Part shown: positions 1 through 10,640 of the stretch, in pieces | Layout of the letters: each line of letters starts with the position of its first letter | Numbering within the stretch: position 1 is the first letter of the stretch | Source of the DNA: Cylindrotheca closterium | Taxonomy: Eukaryota; Bacillariophyta; Bacillariophyceae; Bacillariales; Bacillariaceae | Reading direction: 5' to 3' | Assembly (NCBI GenBank): GCA_933822405.4 | Contig: CAKOGP040002014.1 | Location: 1 to 64,000, forward strand | Length of the DNA stretch: 64,000 nucleotides | Program-made: the position numbers and the translations under genes | Notes under the pieces: model-generated | Told to the model about the DNA's origin: nothing | Database searches by the model: none | The model's input: the letters and a program-made list of their open reading frames with translations, nothing else

Positions 1-736
1 ACACTGAGAGTAATACTACTACTAGCAGTTTGGCAAGTGTTTCCTCAATGCCCTTCATGTTGATGGATTATTGTCTGCCTTGTTTACCACTGTTTTATCA
101 AATAAAATAAAATAAAATCAATAACAATTATAAAAGAAGAAAAATATTGCGATTTTCGGTTGCACAAAAAGATGAGAGATTGCGAAACGATCGTGGACTT
201 CTGGCGGTAAAACATTTCCGTTGCTCTTTTTTATTTAATGATTACGTTTTCTTCAATTAAAATTTGGAAGCTTGTCAAATAGTGCGCAGCTATGTACTGA
301 ACCTACGCGTTAACGCTTCACAGAGGAAAGCCCCCCCATGCCGTGAGTTATTCACACAGTCTCCGCCCACGCATATAGCGCTCCAACAAAACGTACTACC
401 AGGTACAGGGTACAGGTGTAGCGCGTGGATCGCAGGCAAAATTCGAAATCTTCGGAGACTGATTGTGTACAGCTACATACTGAATCCACGCGTTTGCGCT
501 TCAAACAGGAAGAGAAAATACCCCTCTTCGTCAAGCAACCCCTGGCGCTGCGGCGCTGGCTAGTCTTGTGGCCAATCTTGTGGCCAATCTTGTTAGCCAC
601 CAATATATCTACCGGTATGTATACCTAGATTCAAGATATTATAGCTACCAGTATTCTATGCACATTGTTTCGTACATCCTGTATTCTACCGGCATAGTTA
701 GTACCCACGACAATACGATCGACATACAGCAGTGCT
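1..736. other. Intergenic stretch, no supported gene
   Basis: Only short, overlapping frames on both strands occur here and none resembles a protein I know. It holds an imperfect direct repeat (separate entry), an A/T-rich AAATA run near 100-120, and a 12-base unit CTTGTGGCCAAT repeated in tandem near 565-590. The last part is the 5' flank of the secreted-protein gene at 737. Confidence 0.5.
282..521 (+). repeat. Imperfect direct repeat, two copies of about 55 bp
   Basis: Copy 1 (about 282-335) and copy 2 (about 462-521) share the order CAGCTA, TACTGAA, CACGCG or TACGCG, GCTTCA and AGGAA at the same spacing. The spacer is about 125 bp. No coding potential links the copies, so this is probably an old local duplication. 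Confidence 0.6.
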
Positions 737-1342
737 ATGGGTCGTTGCATCGCACTTGTGTCGTTGCTGTCGTCGTTACCTCTGCTGGTCACAACGAACA
801 ACCTTGTTGGTGCTTCGTCATGCCCTGAAACATATACATCGTCATCATCATCAGCAGCAGCAGGAGGAGGAGGCAGAATTACGACTACGTTAGACTTTGA
901 CAGCCCTCCGGCAATCGAGAGCGGTTCAACTTTTGGTAGTGTCCGAAGCTACTGTGGCTTTGACTTCAGGCCTCCGCCTTTGGTCGTGGACTGTGCCAAC
1001 AGTGAATGCTTTATTCCAGGAAAGGAGTCTGTCCTCTTCTTTGACAAGCCAACGACCATTGCCCGCACTGATCGGGGGACGTTCTCGCTGGAGAGCTTTC
1101 AGTTCTATAATCACAATGCATCTGTCACAGAATTACACTTCTCCTTCACAACGCAGTTCTCCCAAACGGAAATTGGTCCCATTCCCCTTCCATTTTTATC
1201 TGATAACGGAGAAGAAGCTCAACTCATGCCGCAGTTTTTCGACATGTCCAACGACATTGCATCAGTGACGTTGATTCCAACGTGTCCGGATGGTTTTGCG
1301 TTCTCATTGTCCAGTTTGAAGTTTTCCTACGACACGCCCTGA
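737..1342 (+). CDS. Secreted protein of unknown function (201 aa)
   Basis: A single-exon frame opens with a clear signal peptide: a hydrophobic core at about residues 5-18 after MGRC, with likely cleavage near residue 26. A Ser/Ala/Gly linker (35-46) follows, then a beta-rich-looking module of about 150 residues with four or five cysteines (YCGFDF, DCANSEC, PTCPDGF). There is no second membrane span or retention signal, so export or delivery to the cell surface is likely. I do not recognise the family. The alternating hydrophobic/polar segments in the second half would fit a carbohydrate-binding-type beta sandwich, but that is speculation. The start is the first ATG in frame with the signal peptide. 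Confidence 0.6.
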   Translation: MGRCIALVSLLSSLPLLVTTNNLVGASSCPETYTSSSSSAAAGGGGRITTTLDFDSPPAIESGSTFGSVRSYCGFDFRPPPLVVDCANSECFIPGKESVLFFDKPTTIARTDRGTFSLESFQFYNHNASVTELHFSFTTQFSQTEIGPIPLPFLSDNGEEAQLMPQFFDMSNDIASVTLIPTCPDGFAFSLSSLKFSYDTP

Positions 1343-1855
1343 ACTATATGTAGCTATTGAAAGCAAGCTCTACGATAATGATTGTAGTAGATAACTTTAT
1401 TCCTATGATTGTACCTACCTACGACTACTAGCTATTGCTGCTGGTATCAAGCATGAGGGCCTCACTATCACCAGAGCTTTTCACTGATCGTGACTTTGAC
1501 ATTGCGCTGTGCCTTCTTTTTCATTGTGTGTCTACAACCTCTATATTCTTCCTGCTTCCATACAACATATCTCGCTCCAAGGTGGATTGATTGGATAGAG
1601 GATGTACAAAATAGAGTAATTCAGCCTCTATAGATTCGAGGAGGTGTCCATGGCCATCCGCGGTATTCCTACGCTCCAACCTGGATTGGAAAATAATCCT
1701 TCCTCATATAACTACAGATATATTGATGGTCTATTCTTTTGTAAGGTTTTACATGATTGTTTCTTTCCTATTCCAATCGTCATGCTTGCCACTCGCCAGC
1801 ATACTTGACGGATCCAATCTTATCTCACAACCAACCACAACGGAGGCGAAAAAAA
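1343..1855. other. Intergenic stretch between convergent genes
   Basis: This holds the 3' flanks of the secreted-protein gene (plus) and the Duc1-like gene (minus). I see no conserved frame, RNA gene or strong repeat. Confidence 0.5.
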
Positions 1856-2821
1856 CTATTGCTTTTCTTCTTCTTTACCAGTTGCCTTCATTTCTTCCAA
1901 CAATCGTTCATGCCATACAGGAAACTTACAGATGACCGCTTGGTCATGCTTGTGAAAGATGGCAAACGCCAGAGGTTGTGCATTCATAGTCTTGGTCATG
2001 TCGACCTTGGTTCCCATCGCATGTTGATAGTAGGATCCAAAGCACATGGTATGATCGTACAACTCGATTGTATAGACATGTTCTGGATTCGTACTATACT
2101 TGGACGCATTCTTGGGTTTGGAGAGATAGCTACGACGCTTGGACGACGATGTCTCAATGCCCTTTTTGGGTGGTTTCTCCCCAAACAACAACTTGGTGTT
2201 GTCTTGCAAGTCATTCAGAATGGATTTCTGTGTCAAATCCGGTTCTTCGCCAATAAGATCGACTCGCATAGTCTGTGCCGATCCAAAGGCCGCGAGAATC
2301 TTGGGATTGTCCGAGGTCATGTCCATGATCAAACCAGGCGAAATGGTTTCCATGAATCGTTGATACATGCGCATGATGGCTCCCTTTGGAATCCCGAGAA
2401 AGGGTTTCTCATAGAAATCGCCCATGGCAATATCCGAAAGTGGAATTGACTTGCGAAAGTGTCCTTGCACCACAAATTGATAGTGTCTCTTCTTGCCGTG
2501 AAAGTACTCTTTATGAGATTCGTGAGATGACGACGACGATGATGATGAGGATTCCTCGGATTTGTTGGAATTGTCAGCAGGTCGAGTATGTCCACTGCTG
2601 TCGTCAGGAGGGCTTGTTGTTGGTGGAAGGGGTTTCATACGACAAATCATCTTGCCCACAAAGAGATCGGTTTCAAACTCAATGAAATCACCCAATGGCA
2701 ATGGAGCACCGGCTTCGTAATCCTTGGTGTGCACATCCGGATGCGCACAGAAATAAGCGGGTCGGTGAGGCCATTCTGATGGATCCGTGGAAGGTGGAGG
2801 ACCGCCGCCTTTGATAACCAT
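1856..2821 (-). CDS. Duc1/DUF1769-like protein, copy 1 (321 aa)
   Basis: The protein resembles the DUF1769 (Duc1) family of fungi and protists: N-terminal KGGGPPPSTDPSEWPHRPAY, the VVQGHFRKSIPLSDIAMGD block, the FLGIPKGAIMRMYQRFMETI block and the DMTSDNPKILAAFGSAQ block. The yeast founder acts at the cell cortex and is reported to bind phosphoinositides; a similar membrane-lipid role here is inference. There is no signal peptide or membrane span, so it should be cytosolic. A Ser-rich, variable insert lies at about residues 80-105. The start ATG is followed at once by the conserved KGGGPPP motif, as in the second copy at 54821. It is divergent from the PhoX-like gene at 3320 with a 498-bp shared 5' region. 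Confidence 0.75.
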   Translation of the reverse strand: MVIKGGGPPPSTDPSEWPHRPAYFCAHPDVHTKDYEAGAPLPLGDFIEFETDLFVGKMICRMKPLPPTTSPPDDSSGHTRPADNSNKSEESSSSSSSSSHESHKEYFHGKKRHYQFVVQGHFRKSIPLSDIAMGDFYEKPFLGIPKGAIMRMYQRFMETISPGLIMDMTSDNPKILAAFGSAQTMRVDLIGEEPDLTQKSILNDLQDNTKLLFGEKPPKKGIETSSSKRRSYLSKPKNASKYSTNPEHVYTIELYDHTMCFGSYYQHAMGTKVDMTKTMNAQPLAFAIFHKHDQAVICKFPVWHERLLEEMKATGKEEEKQ

Positions 2822-3319
2822 GCTGTTACTGATTGATTGACTGTTGTAGTTGGTGGAGTGAGAGTATCACGGGTGATGTTTGTGATTACACAACTGAAAT
2901 GTGCGCTGTGTAGGTGAGTTGTTCCGAGAATAATAAACGTTGCTGACGATGAGATGGGATGATGTTCGTTTTTTGCTTCCATCGTTTGATGATGACGTGG
3001 TTTCGATGACCAAACAGTAGGCAGGAGGACACGGTCAAAAAATCAAATGTCGGACATTCGGACATCTTGTCGTACAAGCTTCTGCGAGCCAGCAAGTCCC
3101 AATTTGAAAATATTGTTTATATATTTGACGGTACTTTCTCGGTATGTTTATTTACTTGGATAGAGGTAGGGCCGTTGAAGAAACTTCCAGCGATTGGGCC
3201 GGATCGTGCCAAATCGCGCGCAAATCTATAAATTCGCATCCTACACTTTTTTCTGATGGTCCATTCACTTTAGACCTAACAATACATCATAAGTAACAAC
3301 AGTGCAACCAACCACCATC
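2822..3319. promoter_or_regulatory. Shared 5' region of two divergent genes
   Basis: This separates the Duc1-like (minus) and PhoX-like (plus) starts, so it must contain both promoters. A TATA-like TATAAAT lies at 3227-3233, about 90 bp before the plus-strand ATG at 3320. No other motif stands out. Confidence 0.4.
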
Positions 3320-6300
3320 ATGCCGGAACCTGCTCTCCCGTCAGTTACATATGCAGACTACAAGAGAGCCATACGAGGAAGCAAACGAAAGAATGACACC
3401 TCGCAAAGCAGTAGTGCTTCCATGAAAGAAGAAGCAGTAGCTTATCCTGTTGTCAAATCAAGTAGTAGTTCACAAAATAGCAAAAAGAAAGGACGAACAT
3501 CGATCCATTCGGGCGTGAAAGCAAGCAAAGATTCTTCCTCATTGCTTCAGAACGATGTTGCCACCTCCTCTGCTCAGATAGAGAAAGATGTCAGTCAACA
3601 GAATACTAGTGAGACCAATACGCACAACAACAACAACACTGATCAGCAAGATGAAGGCTTTGAAGTGTTGGAGCAGCAGCATTCAGGTGAGCTGGAAACA
3701 TCGAGCTTGACGATACAACATACCATCTCAGGTGAAAGTGAGAGTCCCTTGGAACAGAAACAGAACAACACAAACAACAACAGAAACAACAGTTGTGACG
3801 AAGGATTTGAAGTCCATGATTCCACTCTCATCATATCGTCACAGCGACAGCAAGGAGAACCACAACATTCCACGGATAATGCCAAGACGGAAGATCCTAT
3901 TCAAATTACAGAGTCCATTTCTTTCAAGTCTGCCGATGATAGCATATTCAGCACAGAAGGACAACAACAGAAGGAATCCCCACCACGGAAAGTTGTTCAC
4001 ACTGCGGCATTAGCATCAGACTCACGACTAAGGTTGTTCACGACGTCCGCCATTGACATGACGGGTTGCATTCGAAAATCTGATTCACCAGAATCTTCTT
4101 CCAACGGTGGTGGCAGTGATAGCACCCGTTCCAACAATATTCGACAGCTGGGATTTCCACACTCTCCCAACAAAAAGAGTAGTAGTCACAGCAGCAGCAG
4201 CAGTCCAGAAAAAGAAGAAGTTTCGTCCGAACCAGGTAAAAGTCTGGATCAAAGATGGCAGGACTTTGGCGCTTCCTTGACCCTATTGGGAGCGCCAGTG
4301 CTCAGCTGGTTTTCGGCAACGACATCGGACGGTGTGGTGGCAAATGATGATGAACAACAAGTAACAACACAGCCTACTACTAGTCACGATGATAAGGACA
4401 AACGAACTAGGCAAGATTCAAATTCGTCAGAGTACGCAGATATGGTCTTGGACACTGCACCAGTGGTGGACGACACGTGTTCTTCGTCCTCGACGGTATC
4501 CAAGAAAAAGATTACTACGTCGTCTCTATCATCTACCGACCAAGGATCCCTTTCCTCGCATGATGGTGTCGTTGGAGAAACTACTCCTCGAGCGCAGATT
4601 GCCTTGCCTCGACAACTGTCCCGCTTATTTAGTGCCAAAGGTGGAGCAGGTGGTGGCGAAAGCGATAACGACAAACAGGATGGCTTCTCCATTGCGGATT
4701 GGTCGCAGAAGACTTGGAACAAAGTGGTCACATCTATTCCTTCCAAGGACGAAAATCCAAAAAGATGGTATCAACTTCTTCTTGGACTCTATCTGATCTC
4801 AGCATCCATTTTCATCACGATAATGGTACTGGTAATGAAATCGGGTGGTGGTACTGCTGCTTTCATGCTTTCCCAAAATAGCAGTGACATTGTGCGATCT
4901 TCCGCTCCTACAGTTACAGCTTCCGTGGTTCCGAGTGACAGCCCATCACTGGTGCCATCCAATATTCCCACCAACTCACCTACCATCACTGGAAGACCAA
5001 CTAGCTCTCGAGCTCCATCCACAGTACCGAGCGAAGCACCATCACACAAGCCTTCCATTGAACCCTCTGGCAATCCTACCATGACTGCCATGCCAACCTC
5101 GGAACCCATGACCTATGTTCCAGGCAAGCTAACCGTTGAATCGAATGGACTCAAATTGAGCGAAGGATTAACCAGTCGCATCATTGCACGATCGGGACAA
5201 AAAGTCTTGCTCGATGGCCGTGGATTTCTTCCAACCAATCAAGAAGATGACTGGAATCATACTACTAGCAGTAGTACTACTACCAATTCCTCCTCAATCG
5301 CTCCATCGTCTTCGCCAACGGCCTGGTCCATTGAATCTGACGAGGTCTTTCATTTCAAACCAGATGGAGCAGCTGCCTATCTGTGGCCCGAAAATGACGA
5401 CTACAATGGAAAAGGTTGGGTATATGTCAGCAATTCGGAAGTTTGGGACCAAGGAGATGGAGGTGTGGGAGCCATTTACTTTGATGATCAGGGAAGAGTC
5501 GTGGATTACAAGATGCTCATCAATGGAACGACTGCAAATTGTTCTGGCGGAAAGACTCCTTGGCATACTTGGGTTACCTGTGAAGAAGCCGATGATGGAA
5601 GAATCTATCAAGTGGATCCATTGGGAATCCGGCCACCAGAAGAAATGACAATTGGAATGGGACAAGGCAAGTGGGAATCCTTTGCCTACGACATTCGTGA
5701 CCAAACCAAGCCACGATACTTTGCCACCGAGGATAAGGATTCCGGAACCTTGAGACGATTCACACCTGATGAGCCGGACTGGGACGATCCATGGACCATG
5801 CTTCAAGCCAATGGCACTGTTGACTTTTTGATATTTGAACCCTTCGACTTGGATGGACGAACAAGTGGTACTTTCTTTTGGACTACCGATCTACGAGCCG
5901 CCAAGGAAAATGCGCGAAGATTCTTCCGAAACTCAGAAGGGATTGATGTCCGAGACAACCAGCTCTTTGTTGTATCCAAAGTCCAGAAAGAACTGTTCAT
6001 TCTGGACTTGGATGCCATGACCTATGAAGTCCATTCCACTGTCGTTGGATTGTTTGATGGTCAGCCAGATCAGATGAAACGACTGATCTCTGACGACGGC
6101 AAGGCTGGAACCAAGCACGACAAGAGTTTGTTGTACTTTTGCGAAGAAGGCGGAAGGAATAATGGAATCCATGCACGAGATAGTTCAGGATGGTACTTCA
6201 CTGTACTCGAGTCTGATACATTGGATGGCGAGACGTCTGGACTTGCCTTTTCTCCAGATGGCAAGCACATGTACTTTTCCTATCAGCACAGAGGCATAAT

Positions 6301-6391
6301 ATTTGATGTATGGCGAGAAGATGGTCGACCATTTCATGGCAAGACGCTCAGCGTCAAGTACCACGAAACCGGTGAAGCCACCATCCGATAA
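3320..6391 (+). CDS. PhoX-like (DUF839) single-span membrane protein, copy 1 (1023 aa)
   Basis: Three parts are visible. Residues 1-480 are a low-complexity Ser/Gln/Asn-rich cytoplasmic region. About 484-510 is one membrane span (LLLGLYLISASIFITIMVLV). About 527-597 is a P-S/P-T stalk of the type common in diatom surface proteins. The C-terminal 420 residues match the PhoX/DUF839 alkaline phosphatase fold, including NCSGGKTPWHTWVTCEE (from Asn740) and a late ETSGLAFSPDG-type motif. Bacterial PhoX enzymes are Ca/Fe-dependent phosphatases; whether this one keeps the metal site cannot be read by eye. The topology puts the domain outside the cell or in a vesicle lumen. The start is the ATG in ACCATCATGCC; a GTG 18 bp upstream is rejected. 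No intron is needed, unlike the paralogue at 60161. Confidence 0.75.
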   Translation: MPEPALPSVTYADYKRAIRGSKRKNDTSQSSSASMKEEAVAYPVVKSSSSSQNSKKKGRTSIHSGVKASKDSSSLLQNDVATSSAQIEKDVSQQNTSETNTHNNNNTDQQDEGFEVLEQQHSGELETSSLTIQHTISGESESPLEQKQNNTNNNRNNSCDEGFEVHDSTLIISSQRQQGEPQHSTDNAKTEDPIQITESISFKSADDSIFSTEGQQQKESPPRKVVHTAALASDSRLRLFTTSAIDMTGCIRKSDSPESSSNGGGSDSTRSNNIRQLGFPHSPNKKSSSHSSSSSPEKEEVSSEPGKSLDQRWQDFGASLTLLGAPVLSWFSATTSDGVVANDDEQQVTTQPTTSHDDKDKRTRQDSNSSEYADMVLDTAPVVDDTCSSSSTVSKKKITTSSLSSTDQGSLSSHDGVVGETTPRAQIALPRQLSRLFSAKGGAGGGESDNDKQDGFSIADWSQKTWNKVVTSIPSKDENPKRWYQLLLGLYLISASIFITIMVLVMKSGGGTAAFMLSQNSSDIVRSSAPTVTASVVPSDSPSLVPSNIPTNSPTITGRPTSSRAPSTVPSEAPSHKPSIEPSGNPTMTAMPTSEPMTYVPGKLTVESNGLKLSEGLTSRIIARSGQKVLLDGRGFLPTNQEDDWNHTTSSSTTTNSSSIAPSSSPTAWSIESDEVFHFKPDGAAAYLWPENDDYNGKGWVYVSNSEVWDQGDGGVGAIYFDDQGRVVDYKMLINGTTANCSGGKTPWHTWVTCEEADDGRIYQVDPLGIRPPEEMTIGMGQGKWESFAYDIRDQTKPRYFATEDKDSGTLRRFTPDEPDWDDPWTMLQANGTVDFLIFEPFDLDGRTSGTFFWTTDLRAAKENARRFFRNSEGIDVRDNQLFVVSKVQKELFILDLDAMTYEVHSTVVGLFDGQPDQMKRLISDDGKAGTKHDKSLLYFCEEGGRNNGIHARDSSGWYFTVLESDTLDGETSGLAFSPDGKHMYFSYQHRGIIFDVWREDGRPFHGKTLSVKYHETGEATIR

Positions 6392-6507
6392 CTTATTTAC
6401 AAATAATTCATAATGAATGCAAAATGCTCTAATAAAAAATAATTCATAAACACAAATGGCAAGCGAAAAGCAATATTATATGTCTAGAAGGTTGATGATT
6501 CTAATTT

Positions 6508-7833
6508 CTATTGCAACATGGCGAACAGCAAACCAAATGCAGTGCAAAAGGAGACTAGTCCCTTGCCGCCAGCCATAAAAGTACTCCCACCACTGTTCAG
6601 TGAGGCAGTTCCTCCTCCTCCTCCATTATCATCACCATCGCCCGCAGTGACACCTTCGTCATCAGCCCCATCATTATTATCATCTGTCACTGGTGGGGGG
6701 TTACTACACTGGCATTGTTCATAGAGAGATTGCCATTCCAAATCGTCCACCCAAAAATCTGTAATCCTGTTGAGTGCCGTAGTCGAATCGCCATCCTCCG
6801 AAAAGACATTATTATTGCCCGTTTTGCAGTCCAACGGCAGCGGTAGGAACTTGAAATAATCCACCAAGTCGGCACAAGTAAACCCCATGGGCGTTTGAAA
6901 CTCCAAATTCCGCGCAGCCTGCTCGTTGGGACAAAAGGTGCAGGTGGGTGCCGTGGGCGAGGCCGAGGGCGGTGGCAAGTCACTGGCGCCCACTGCGGGA
7001 GGCAAGGTCGCAACGCCGTCGGTAGGTGTGGGAGCCGCCGACGTTTGGCATCCACAATAGAGCGATAATGACTGTAATACAGTACAGTCCAACCCATCCG
7101 ACTCGATGAGATAGTCATTCGCTTCCTGGCAGGTTGGAAATTTGGTAGTGCCATTGTTATTGTTGTCGAGACTAATAATACCATCCAGTGTAGGAATGAC
7201 ACTTGTGGATGGAATGACACGATCTGGAAACTGAATGGAACTTCCGTCGGGACATAGTCCAACGCATAACAAGAATGGATTTGGTGCATCAATGGCAGAA
7301 GCATAGTTGCATCCACTAACTGTCCAAGTATCGCAGTTCGTTGCTGTTAGTCGATCACCAGGATATCGTTTGCACCCCGCAAAGTCCATTCCACAAAAGC
7401 TGTAGCATTCACAAGTTTCATTGGCCCTATCCAATAATCCTGTCGTACAAACTAGAGGCAAACAAAATAGATGAGAGAGAGAATATTAATGTGTGTGCAG
7501 TAATGACATGATGATATGATGACATGATGCTTTGATGTTCTTACAATCTGGATTCTGTTGGACGCCACAAGTAGGAAAGTCTACTTGATCACGGCACCCA
7601 CATCGTACTCCCGCCACAATAAGGTCCAGTTCCTTTTCCTCACATTGTTCCACGGTCATGTTTTTGGTCAGTTCATCGACTTCCCCACAAGTCCCCCCTT
7701 TGGGAATGGATCGATCGGATTGGACCAACACTTGATCTTCCGCACACAATCTGCAATGTGGTTCTTGTGCTCCTGAAGTTGCCAGAATGGCAGCAGCCAG
7801 TAGAACTATCATTCCCCTGAGTATTGGTGCCAT
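6508..7833 (-). CDS. Secreted Cys-rich, probably GPI-anchored protein (410 aa, two exons)
   Basis: Exons are 7545-7833 and 6508-7451, joined over a 93-nt GT-AG intron (7452-7544); the split codon becomes Phe in NPDFCTTG. A signal peptide (MIVLLAAAILATSGA) starts the protein and a hydrophobic tail (GLVSFCTAFGLLFAMLQ) after a Gly/Ser/Asp-rich linker ends it, the usual arrangement for GPI attachment. In between are three related Cys modules, each with a CxxC-like start, a TC or TCxE centre and a CxC end (ending CGC, CGC, CQC). The function is unknown; a cell-surface or wall role is inferred from topology. The gene is convergent with the PhoX-like gene (117 bp apart). Confidence 0.7.
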
Positions 7834-8691
7834 TTTCCCCCTTGAATTTATGAATTATGGATCGTGCGTGTGTTGTTGATGTGATGCGGTCGTTGTCGCT
7901 TCTGATCTATTATTGGTTCTTATTATGATCGTCAATATGTGATGTGATGTGACGTGACGTGATGTGTGAAGAAGAACGCTGAGACAATCAAATAATCGAT
8001 GAATGAATCCAACTTGTTTGTCGCTTTCTCTATCTATTCATATTATGACTGGGGACAGTGGCGGTGCTGCTGGTGAAGGTGCTCCACGTTGTTGATGATT
8101 CTTCTAATTCTCGTCGTCACAAGTTAAGTGAAGGTCGACAAAATTTCAAACTGCCAGCTTCCGTTCGGTTTTGGCGGGACTTCTTCCAAAATATTTCGGT
8201 TCGCACTCAACTCACAACTCACAACTCCTTTTATCTCGTCCGCCGCTCGTCCGTCCGATTGCCGATTGCAAGATTGCTAGATTGATTCGTTCGACTAAAA
8301 TGAAAACGGGAGCAGCGTCTGGAAAAAACTACGACCACATTTATGGTTTGGAATTGAATCAGCGGGTCATTTGGGTGTGCAAAGCTTCTGTTCTTAGTTT
8401 CATCGTATAACGGAATATTTTATCAACGATATCATTATGTGTTTGTCATTCCGAACCGCGTCCTAAATCTGCTCGTGAAGAACGACGCCAACGCAATAAG
8501 ATTGGTGCGTTTGCCACCATCCATCCATTGAGTGACGCTATATTGGTTCTGTGGCCAAATTTTTTTCCGCCGTCGCATCCTACCATACGCGAAGCACATA
8601 CACACACACAATCATCACACACTCCTTTCCCTTTCTACCATTATTTTTTGCCAAAGTCTCTCACTTTCTCGCTCACCAAACGAAAACGGAT
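7834..8691. promoter_or_regulatory. Divergent promoter region with tandem CRE half-sites
   Basis: This lies between the GPI-type gene (minus) and family member A (plus). At 7940-7966 is a run of GTGAT/GTGAC units that contains two overlapping TGACGT half-sites (7950-7960), about 117 bp upstream of the minus-strand start. TGACGT is the core bound by bZIP factors, and in diatoms it has been tied to CO2/cAMP response. A CA-rich run (about 8595-8625) precedes member A. Confidence 0.35.
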
Positions 8692-9333
8692 ATGCTTCTC
8701 ATGAACGAATTCTTTGCCAAACTATCGCAAGACGCTGGAGTCACTGAAATATCGATTGTGAGTGATGGAGCCATCACACCACGATCCTGTGCCAGTCGTC
8801 GTCAGCAGCCTCATTCCACGTCACCTTCACGACGCCGAACTAACAGCAATACTGTTACTGCCAAGAAGGATGGAAAGCAACAAAAGTTTGTGCCTAGTCA
8901 ACAACATACGGATAGTGCACCGCCTAGCTATCCGTCCCGTAATCGGGTGGTAGCTAGTAGTAGTATTCATAAGACTAGTGGTGCTGGAAAGCAGAAGGAA
9001 TACGAAAATGGTTGCGTGGAACAACCATCACCACCATCACCACAGACCAGTCGTTGGCACGATTCAAGCAAGAACAGTGAGGCACTCAACAGTACTATTC
9101 GATCATCAATATCATCATCATCATCAACATCATCATCAACAATAACATCAACCACAAGACCAGGCTTTGAGGCTTCAATCATGCCAAATCGTTCAGCATC
9201 TGCAACAACTACACAGAATAATAATATGAAGACAACACCAACAACCACAACAACAGTGCCAGTGACGATACAACCACCAATGGCACCTAGACGGAAACAA
9301 AGCATTGATGAAACACTTCCAGAAGATATGTAG
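8692..9333 (+). CDS. Family member A: Ser-rich protein with N-terminal LA/DN box (213 aa)
   Basis: First of eleven related genes in this window. The N-terminal box reads FFAKLSQDAGVTEISIVSDG, matching other members as F-x-x-L-(A/S)-x-(D/E)-x-G-x(6)-(V/I)-S-D. It is followed by ITPRS, a Ser/Arg-rich region with SAPPSYPSR and SRWHDSS, and a C-terminal RRKQSIDETLPEDM that corresponds to the R-x-x-S-I-(D/E) motif of B, C, H and I. There is no signal peptide or membrane span. I do not recognise a known domain; R-x-x-S motifs suggest phosphorylation by basic-directed kinases (inference). The start is the ATG just before the box. The frame stays open 141 bp upstream, but that part (MAKFFSAV...) has no counterpart in the family. 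Confidence 0.6.
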   Translation: MLLMNEFFAKLSQDAGVTEISIVSDGAITPRSCASRRQQPHSTSPSRRRTNSNTVTAKKDGKQQKFVPSQQHTDSAPPSYPSRNRVVASSSIHKTSGAGKQKEYENGCVEQPSPPSPQTSRWHDSSKNSEALNSTIRSSISSSSSTSSSTITSTTRPGFEASIMPNRSASATTTQNNNMKTTPTTTTTVPVTIQPPMAPRRKQSIDETLPEDM

Positions 9334-9546
9334 TTCTGCTTGAGGTTACTATCTGCATCCATCCACACTACGAAGGAGGGAGGGAGGGAAGGAAGTAATT
9401 TTGTGCAACTTATTACTGATGCTGTTGATGCCGTTGATGCTCTTATTGATTGGATGCATACTGTATGGCCACCAGTGAAGATATACAGCGAAAGGCAAGG
9501 TGGTTGTTCGCTGGATGTGAAAGTTCTTTAGTGTGATTGGGGGCTC

Positions 9547-9590
9547 GATTGATTGATTGATTGATTGATTGATTCGTTGATTGATTGATT
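9547..9590. repeat. GATT microsatellite
   Basis: Tandem GATT units are interrupted once (GATTCGTT). Confidence 0.85.
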
Positions 9591-10282
9591 CATTCGTTCG
9601 ATGTATACCTATATTGATGCTGACGACTACTATACGTATCGATCTGCTGTTGGAACGATTGTGTATGTGTGTTCCTACATTTTCCCGCTTTATAATTTGC
9701 TGCCTGGAGCGAGTATTGTCATGTGATCTATTTACATCCTCTACCGGTAGATAGTAACAACAATCTGGGAGATTTTTGTATATTTATTTTAGAAGAATTC
9801 AAAATCTTTTGACTTTTATATTCATTTTTTTTTAAATAGTAGGATTCTCCTACAGGCAAACATGAATCAACACCATCAATGGATGATGTATTATTCTCTG
9901 CCCGTGCATGGTAGGATACAATAGATAGAGAGTTAGTCATCGTCTATATCTATATATCATCTATATATCATCATCACTAGCAAAATCGTTTGAGATAGAA
10001 AGTGATTTTCAGTGCAACTCTCGTCTCATCTGAACATGGCTATAGATGGATACCAGTGACATACTGTAAATTACAATTTGATTGTACTGTTCTCTTCCAG
10101 CCAGGAAAGAAAAAAAGGTTGTCTGACAATGAAAGCGTGATGGAGACAAATGTTCATTGTTGAAGGAAGCATAACCATCAATCCGAGGAGCTACTGTAGG
10201 CACAGTATTTTCGCGTCGTACCAGCAGAGATACTGTATCATGATTGATTGAATCAGTCATTACACATACAGTAATATCTTTT

Positions 10283-10640
10283 AAAAAGCTCGCATGCAGG
10301 ACCTCAATGATATACCGGGTTGCGCAGAAAGAGTTGTTGTTGTTGTTGTTGAAGCATACTATAACCGCATGAATGAATGACAGGGGCTACCACATCCACG
10401 TCGTACCAGATACGAGTACCGGATGCATTACCTATGGTGCAGTATTGCGTAGGTCTATAGTGTATGGTGCATTATCAATTATCATGACATCCTGAAAAGC
10501 TCCTGCAGGACCTTTACTATATTGGGTTGCGGAGAAGGAGTTGTTGAAGACGAGGATGTTTGGTTATTCAAGCATTATAATATTAATACAACCAAGAATA
10601 AATGACAGGGGCTACCACATCCACGTCATACGCCACACTG
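10283..10640 (+). repeat. Direct repeat, two copies of about 140 bp
   Basis: Copy 1 (about 10283-10418) and copy 2 (about 10494-10640) share AAAAGCTC, GCAGGACCT, GGGTTGCG, GAAGGAGTTGTTG-like, AGCATTATAA-like and AATGACAGGGGCTACCACAT blocks in the same order. Copy 1 has an expanded GTT run. No frame is conserved, so this is probably a non-coding mobile or duplicated unit. Confidence 0.7.

Noticed and set aside
1757..2449. Plus-strand frame of 230 codons opposite the Duc1-like gene
   Set aside because: Antisense shadow of a conserved gene, with no motif of its own.
8551..8691. Upstream in-frame extension of member A as a signal peptide
   Set aside because: It looks hydrophobic in part, but no other family member has it and two ATGs sit right at the conserved box.
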